A DNA stretch of 20,065 nucleotides from a virus. Numbering within the stretch: the first letter of the stretch is position 1; each line of letters starts with the position of its first letter. The position numbers and the translations under genes are program-made. The notes beneath the pieces were generated by a model. That model ran no database searches, was not told the DNA's origin, and was given only the letters and a program-made list of their open reading frames with translations. The stretch is taken from positions 1 through 20,065 of the IMG/VR virus record IMGVR_UViG_3300025645_000608; one strand, given 5' to 3'. Below, one piece after another: positions 17,149 through 20,065 of this stretch.

Positions 17149-19016
17149 TGAGTTATCAAGACCCAATATATAATCAAAATAGTAGTTTTCTTAAAAATGA
17201 AACTATCCCAGTAACTAGGACTAGCTCAGATTTGTGTATCTTTGAAAGCCCTACCTATTCAATGGTTGGTGCTGATAAGGTTGACTTTAGTGGTGTAACA
17301 TCAACCAGTTGTGATATTTCCACACCTATTAATGGATTAACATTTGATGAAATTTATACTGCTACAACAGAGTGTTATATAAACGAGGGTTATGGTGGTC
17401 CTTGTATGAGTGCAGTTACTTGGAACGTTCAAGTATATGAGGATGATGCGTTAGTAGTTAATGAAGGTTTCTACCAATCTGTAAGTGGTGAATCAATCAC
17501 TATTAGTGAATGGGCTGAAGCTGTTGAAAAAATGATGTACTATTTAGATTATAATTATACACTTACTGGTACTACACTTGAGATACAACAAGTGTTTGGT
17601 GTTAATAATATTAAAATAAACCTTATGACAGATATTGATTCATCTACTTGTATTTCTGTCTCATCAACCCCAGATACTTGTGGTCCAACCAATACGTTAT
17701 TTTGTGATATGTATTTTACTGGTTTAACCAATAATGACCAGAATGTATATGAAATAGAAGATGAATCAACAATAGGTTTAGAATTTATGTTTACAGATTT
17801 AGATGCCACATCTATTGCAAATACCAATACTAGATTTAAGTATGAAATATATAAATATAATCACACAACAAAAATATTTTTAGAACCAGCAGTCCATCAA
17901 TCATCATCAATTAGTTTGAATGGTGTTACGGGTCTTACAGATACAGTATCAGTAAGTTCACTTAGTATTGATGGTGACTATATTGTTAAGGGGTACTATG
18001 AGTTTGATAATTGTACTGAATTTGGTAAATTATTAGACTTAAGTTATAGTACAATAGAAACTAAGTTAAGCACAAACTATGGTATATATGATGAAGTATC
18101 TGATTACTATTTTGTGGCGTTTAAATCTAGTGATATACCATTATTTATAGCTGGAAATCCTCTTGTTGAGTCATTTGGTAATCTTAAGGTTGTTAGTGCT
18201 TTATTAGATGGTACAACCAACACATTTACTTTACCAAATAATCAAGGTAATATTGGAATATCACTAAATGGTTTAGCATTGGCTAATACATTAGATTATG
18301 TGATATTAACACCAGTTGAAGGTTCTAACATTCTTAAACTAAGTGGTGATACTTTTAGTGGTGATGTATTAACATATATTTATACCAATACTAATACTGC
18401 TAATAACATTACTATTGAGGTTATCGAAGTTGATACACCAACGGTTAGTGGTGCAACAGATGGTGAGGGTACTAATTTAGTATATTATAATACTGGAACA
18501 ACAATGTTTGAATTATTTACTAAATATACACCAGTTAATAATAATGATATAATGGTGACTATTAATGGTGTTACATTAGCAAATAAAATTGATTATTATT
18601 CTTCAATATCTAACCCAAAAAGAATTATTTTAACGGGTAATGTGTTTCTAAATGATATTATTAATATTTATTATAATACAAGTATTGATGTTTCTGGAGA
18701 AATATTTAAAGATTCGGTTGAGATAAATTGGTCTATAGAAAATCAACCACAAAATGGTAGTGGTGAGTTTATAGTTGAACTTAGTACAGATAATACATTT
18801 AGTAATATTGTTAACTCTGTCACCACCAATTATATTAAGGGTGTTTCTAATTATAAGGTAATACTTGGATTAGTAGGTTCATTTGGTGATGTTTTATATT
18901 ATAGGGTTAGAAATGTCAAGAAGTATATAAATATTAACGGTTTTCCTATCATTAGTGAGAAGAACTCAGAAATAATAGAAATAACAATGCAAACTAATAT
19001 AAGTAATTCGTACTAA
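17148..19016 (+). CDS. Fibre-like structural protein with repeated beta modules and FN3-like C-terminus
   Basis: I place the start at the ATG at 17148, in the TAATG overlap with the previous stop, giving 622 residues beginning MSYQDP. A GTG two codons upstream (17142) would add two residues but is a weaker start. Residues about 358-415 and 452-510 are two related modules: an F-(T/E)-L strand, then ISLNGLALANTLDYVIL and VTINGVTLANKIDYYS, then an I-x-L-(S/T)-G-(D/N) strand and a D-(V/I)-x-x-(I/Y) strand. This 'NG..L....DY' layout is common in phage tail-fibre and baseplate accessory proteins. Residues about 520-612 look like an FN3-type domain (DSVEINWSIEN, then a YYRVRN strand). The N-terminal 340 residues, with several Cys, are unrecognised. 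A host-contact or fibre-network protein is inferred. Confidence 0.65.
   Translation: MSYQDPIYNQNSSFLKNETIPVTRTSSDLCIFESPTYSMVGADKVDFSGVTSTSCDISTPINGLTFDEIYTATTECYINEGYGGPCMSAVTWNVQVYEDDALVVNEGFYQSVSGESITISEWAEAVEKMMYYLDYNYTLTGTTLEIQQVFGVNNIKINLMTDIDSSTCISVSSTPDTCGPTNTLFCDMYFTGLTNNDQNVYEIEDESTIGLEFMFTDLDATSIANTNTRFKYEIYKYNHTTKIFLEPAVHQSSSISLNGVTGLTDTVSVSSLSIDGDYIVKGYYEFDNCTEFGKLLDLSYSTIETKLSTNYGIYDEVSDYYFVAFKSSDIPLFIAGNPLVESFGNLKVVSALLDGTTNTFTLPNNQGNIGISLNGLALANTLDYVILTPVEGSNILKLSGDTFSGDVLTYIYTNTNTANNITIEVIEVDTPTVSGATDGEGTNLVYYNTGTTMFELFTKYTPVNNNDIMVTINGVTLANKIDYYSSISNPKRIILTGNVFLNDIINIYYNTSIDVSGEIFKDSVEINWSIENQPQNGSGEFIVELSTDNTFSNIVNSVTTNYIKGVSNYKVILGLVGSFGDVLYYRVRNVKKYININGFPIISEKNSEIIEITMQTNISNSY
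18219..18677 (+). repeat. Two tandem NG-x-x-L...DY beta modules
   Basis: Unit 1 is about 18219-18392 and unit 2 about 18501-18677 in the 622-residue protein, separated by a Thr/Gly-rich linker. They share the LNG(L/V)xLAN(T/K)(L/I)DY core and the following strands, but are diverged in DNA. Confidence 0.6.
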
Positions 19017-19038
19017 AATATTTACTTTTTAGTATTTA
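19017..19038 (+). promoter_or_regulatory. Shared intergenic element, copy 2 (possible promoter or transcript-end signal)
   Basis: The string ATATTTACTTTTTAGTATTTA directly follows the stop at 19016. It matches the element at 773-795 apart from two substitutions and one missing A. It forms a weak TACT-TTTT-AGTA hairpin and ends 32 bases before the next ATG. Whether it starts or ends transcripts cannot be told from sequence. Confidence 0.35.
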
Positions 19039-19070
19039 TTATTAAATAAGAATAATAGAAATTTTAAAAT

Positions 19071-20065
19071 ATGAGTTATATAATTAACAATTCAGATGCT
19101 TTTATCAACATTAAGTTGACAGAAAGTGGTAGACAAAAGTTAGCACAAGGGCAATTAAATTTTGCATCTTGGGCTATTGGTGATTCTGAGATAAATTATG
19201 ATAGGGAATTACTATCACAAATAAATTCGACAGATGTATCATTATCTGGGTCTAGTAGAATTCAAAAACCAGTAGACAGACAACCAAATATTAAACATTT
19301 TGTATCATCAACAAGTACTAATGTTAATGGTTTAAACGCTCTTACAACAGCACAAGTTAATACGATTAAAGCGGTTGTGAGTAATTGTGCAGAAGATAGA
19401 GGGTTCTTCAGTAAAACTGGTACAACCTTTACAACACAAAGTGGTTCAACTTATATAAAATCAAGTGGTATCGTAGCTCCAACCAAATTTAATGGTGGAA
19501 CTACATTAGTATTACCATTGGGATATTCATATTCAATAAATGATTTCATTCTAATTAAATTAGCCAATGATACAATTGGTACACAAACAGATTATCAAAA
19601 TGCAATACCAGTACCACACTTATGGTATAAAATTCAATCAAGTGGTACAACATCAAACCCAAGTGATACAATAACATTAGATAGACCATTACCTAATCTA
19701 GCAGATACGGTTGGAACATCACAATATATAATATATCATGGTGGTGAAGTTTATACTGATTTTGGTTTTGATGAAACAACCCCATATTGGAATTCTAATA
19801 CACTTGCATTCCAAGGATGTTGTGATGTATCAGTATCAGATGTTCCAGTTTGGAATATGAATAATGTATGGTGTGAAAACTTGGCTGGTATGACTGGTAC
19901 AAGTATTTCAGATACAGTTACCTTACCAAATGAAAGTTTTGAGAAGTTCGGTTCTAATGATTATCAAGGGCAACAGTTACCATATTTTGGGTTATGTGGT
20001 TTACAAGATAGTACAACGACTACAACGACTACAACGACTACAACTAATACGACTACAAAGTTAGC
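19071..20065 (+). CDS. Tail-fibre-like protein, N-terminal part (3'-partial)
   Basis: The frame opens at the ATG at 19071 (context AAAATATG) and stays open to the right edge, giving 331 residues. The first 45 residues read MSYIINNSDAFINIKLTESG, then R-Q-K-L-A-Q-G, then an aromatic strand and AIGDSEI. This 'T.xG...LA.G.....xxGD' pattern resembles the N-terminal baseplate-attachment domain of phage tail-collar fibres such as P2 gpH. The middle is beta-type and holds one AIPVPH motif (residues 178-183). The visible end is a poly-Thr tract from residue 315. A 54-base gap with the shared element precedes it, so it may begin its own transcript. The receptor-binding end lies outside the window. Confidence 0.65.
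   Translation, partial: MSYIINNSDAFINIKLTESGRQKLAQGQLNFASWAIGDSEINYDRELLSQINSTDVSLSGSSRIQKPVDRQPNIKHFVSSTSTNVNGLNALTTAQVNTIKAVVSNCAEDRGFFSKTGTTFTTQSGSTYIKSSGIVAPTKFNGGTTLVLPLGYSYSINDFILIKLANDTIGTQTDYQNAIPVPHLWYKIQSSGTTSNPSDTITLDRPLPNLADTVGTSQYIIYHGGEVYTDFGFDETTPYWNSNTLAFQGCCDVSVSDVPVWNMNNVWCENLAGMTGTSISDTVTLPNESFEKFGSNDYQGQQLPYFGLCGLQDSTTTTTTTTTTTNTTTKL
20013..20057 (+). repeat. Poly-threonine tandem repeat in fibre-like gene
   Basis: Three exact copies of the nine-base unit ACAACGACT (20013-20039) are followed by degenerate Thr/Asn codons, encoding eleven Thr, one Asn and three more Thr. It is the most regular DNA tandem repeat in the window and continues the Thr/Asn style of the tract at 9833-9877. 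Confidence 0.85.

Noticed and set aside
1063-17827. Minus-strand open frames (for example 2418-2840, 6371-6733, 9694-10053) and short plus-strand frames inside larger genes
   Set aside because: They all lie antisense to or inside long, well-supported + strand genes and have low-complexity translations typical of AT-rich shadow frames.
20013-20057. CRISPR-like or satellite array at the right edge
   Set aside because: It is a nine-base Thr-codon repeat in frame inside a protein gene, without spacers.
2-20065. Stop-codon reassignment (TAG read as Gln, as in some large gut phages)
   Set aside because: Long frames of up to 1412 codons contain no in-frame TAG or TGA, so the standard code explains everything seen.
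19071-20065. Diversity-generating retroelement variable region in the fibre-like gene
   Set aside because: No template repeat, reverse transcriptase or adenine-biased variable repeat is visible; the fibre tip is outside the window, so this stays untested and not claimed.

Overview
This window looks like the baseplate and tail-fibre region of a large contractile-tailed bacteriophage (myovirus-like Caudoviricetes) that probably infects a member of the Bacteroidota. The phage reading rests on a baseplate J/T4 gp6-like protein at the left edge, a P2 gpI-like tail domain in the middle and a tail-fibre-like N-terminal domain at the right edge. The host reading rests on SprB-type adhesin repeats and a carboxypeptidase-regulatory-like domain in one giant protein, and on start codons preceded by A/T-rich sequence (often AAAATATG) with no Shine-Dalgarno element. 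A contractile injection system related to phage tails is a less likely alternative; no sheath, tube, terminase or capsid gene is visible to settle it.

The DNA is strongly AT-rich and every credible gene is on the + strand. Coding density is near complete: most neighbours are separated by 2-18 bases or overlap (three junctions share the A of TAATG). All eleven visible stop codons are TAA. The only gaps near 50 bases are 773-821 and 19017-19070, and they share an ATATTyACTTTTT(A)AGTAwTTA element that may be a promoter or transcript-end signal. No stretch over 300 bases lacks a gene, and I saw no tRNA, rRNA, CRISPR array, integrase, transposase or reverse transcriptase.

Layout: 2-772, C-terminal part of the J/gp6-like wedge protein (gene cut by the window edge); 822-1169, small membrane protein; 1174-5412, a 1412-residue protein with an N-terminal carboxypeptidase-regulatory-like domain, a central hydrophobic segment with basic and Cys clusters, and C-terminal SprB-like repeats; 5415-9820, four proteins without recognised function, probably structural; 9824-12658, a protein with a gpI-like core and a Cys-rich C-terminal extension; 12658-16881, a 1407-residue protein with two tandem von Willebrand A-like domains; 16900-17148, a small unknown; 17148-19016, a fibre-like protein with repeated beta modules; 19071 to the right edge, the start of a tail-fibre-like protein.

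Taken together the order J-like, I-like, fibre-like matches the J-I-H order of P2-type baseplates, with a large cassette inserted between J and I and another between I and the fibre. The inferred roles are baseplate assembly (J, I) plus host-surface recognition and adhesion (SprB, vWA-like, FN3-like and fibre modules). Short Pro-Val (PVPVP) and poly-Thr tracts recur across several of these genes and look like linkers or sites of in-frame length change and domain exchange. Most functional assignments are pattern recognition without database search, and five of the proteins remain unrecognised.
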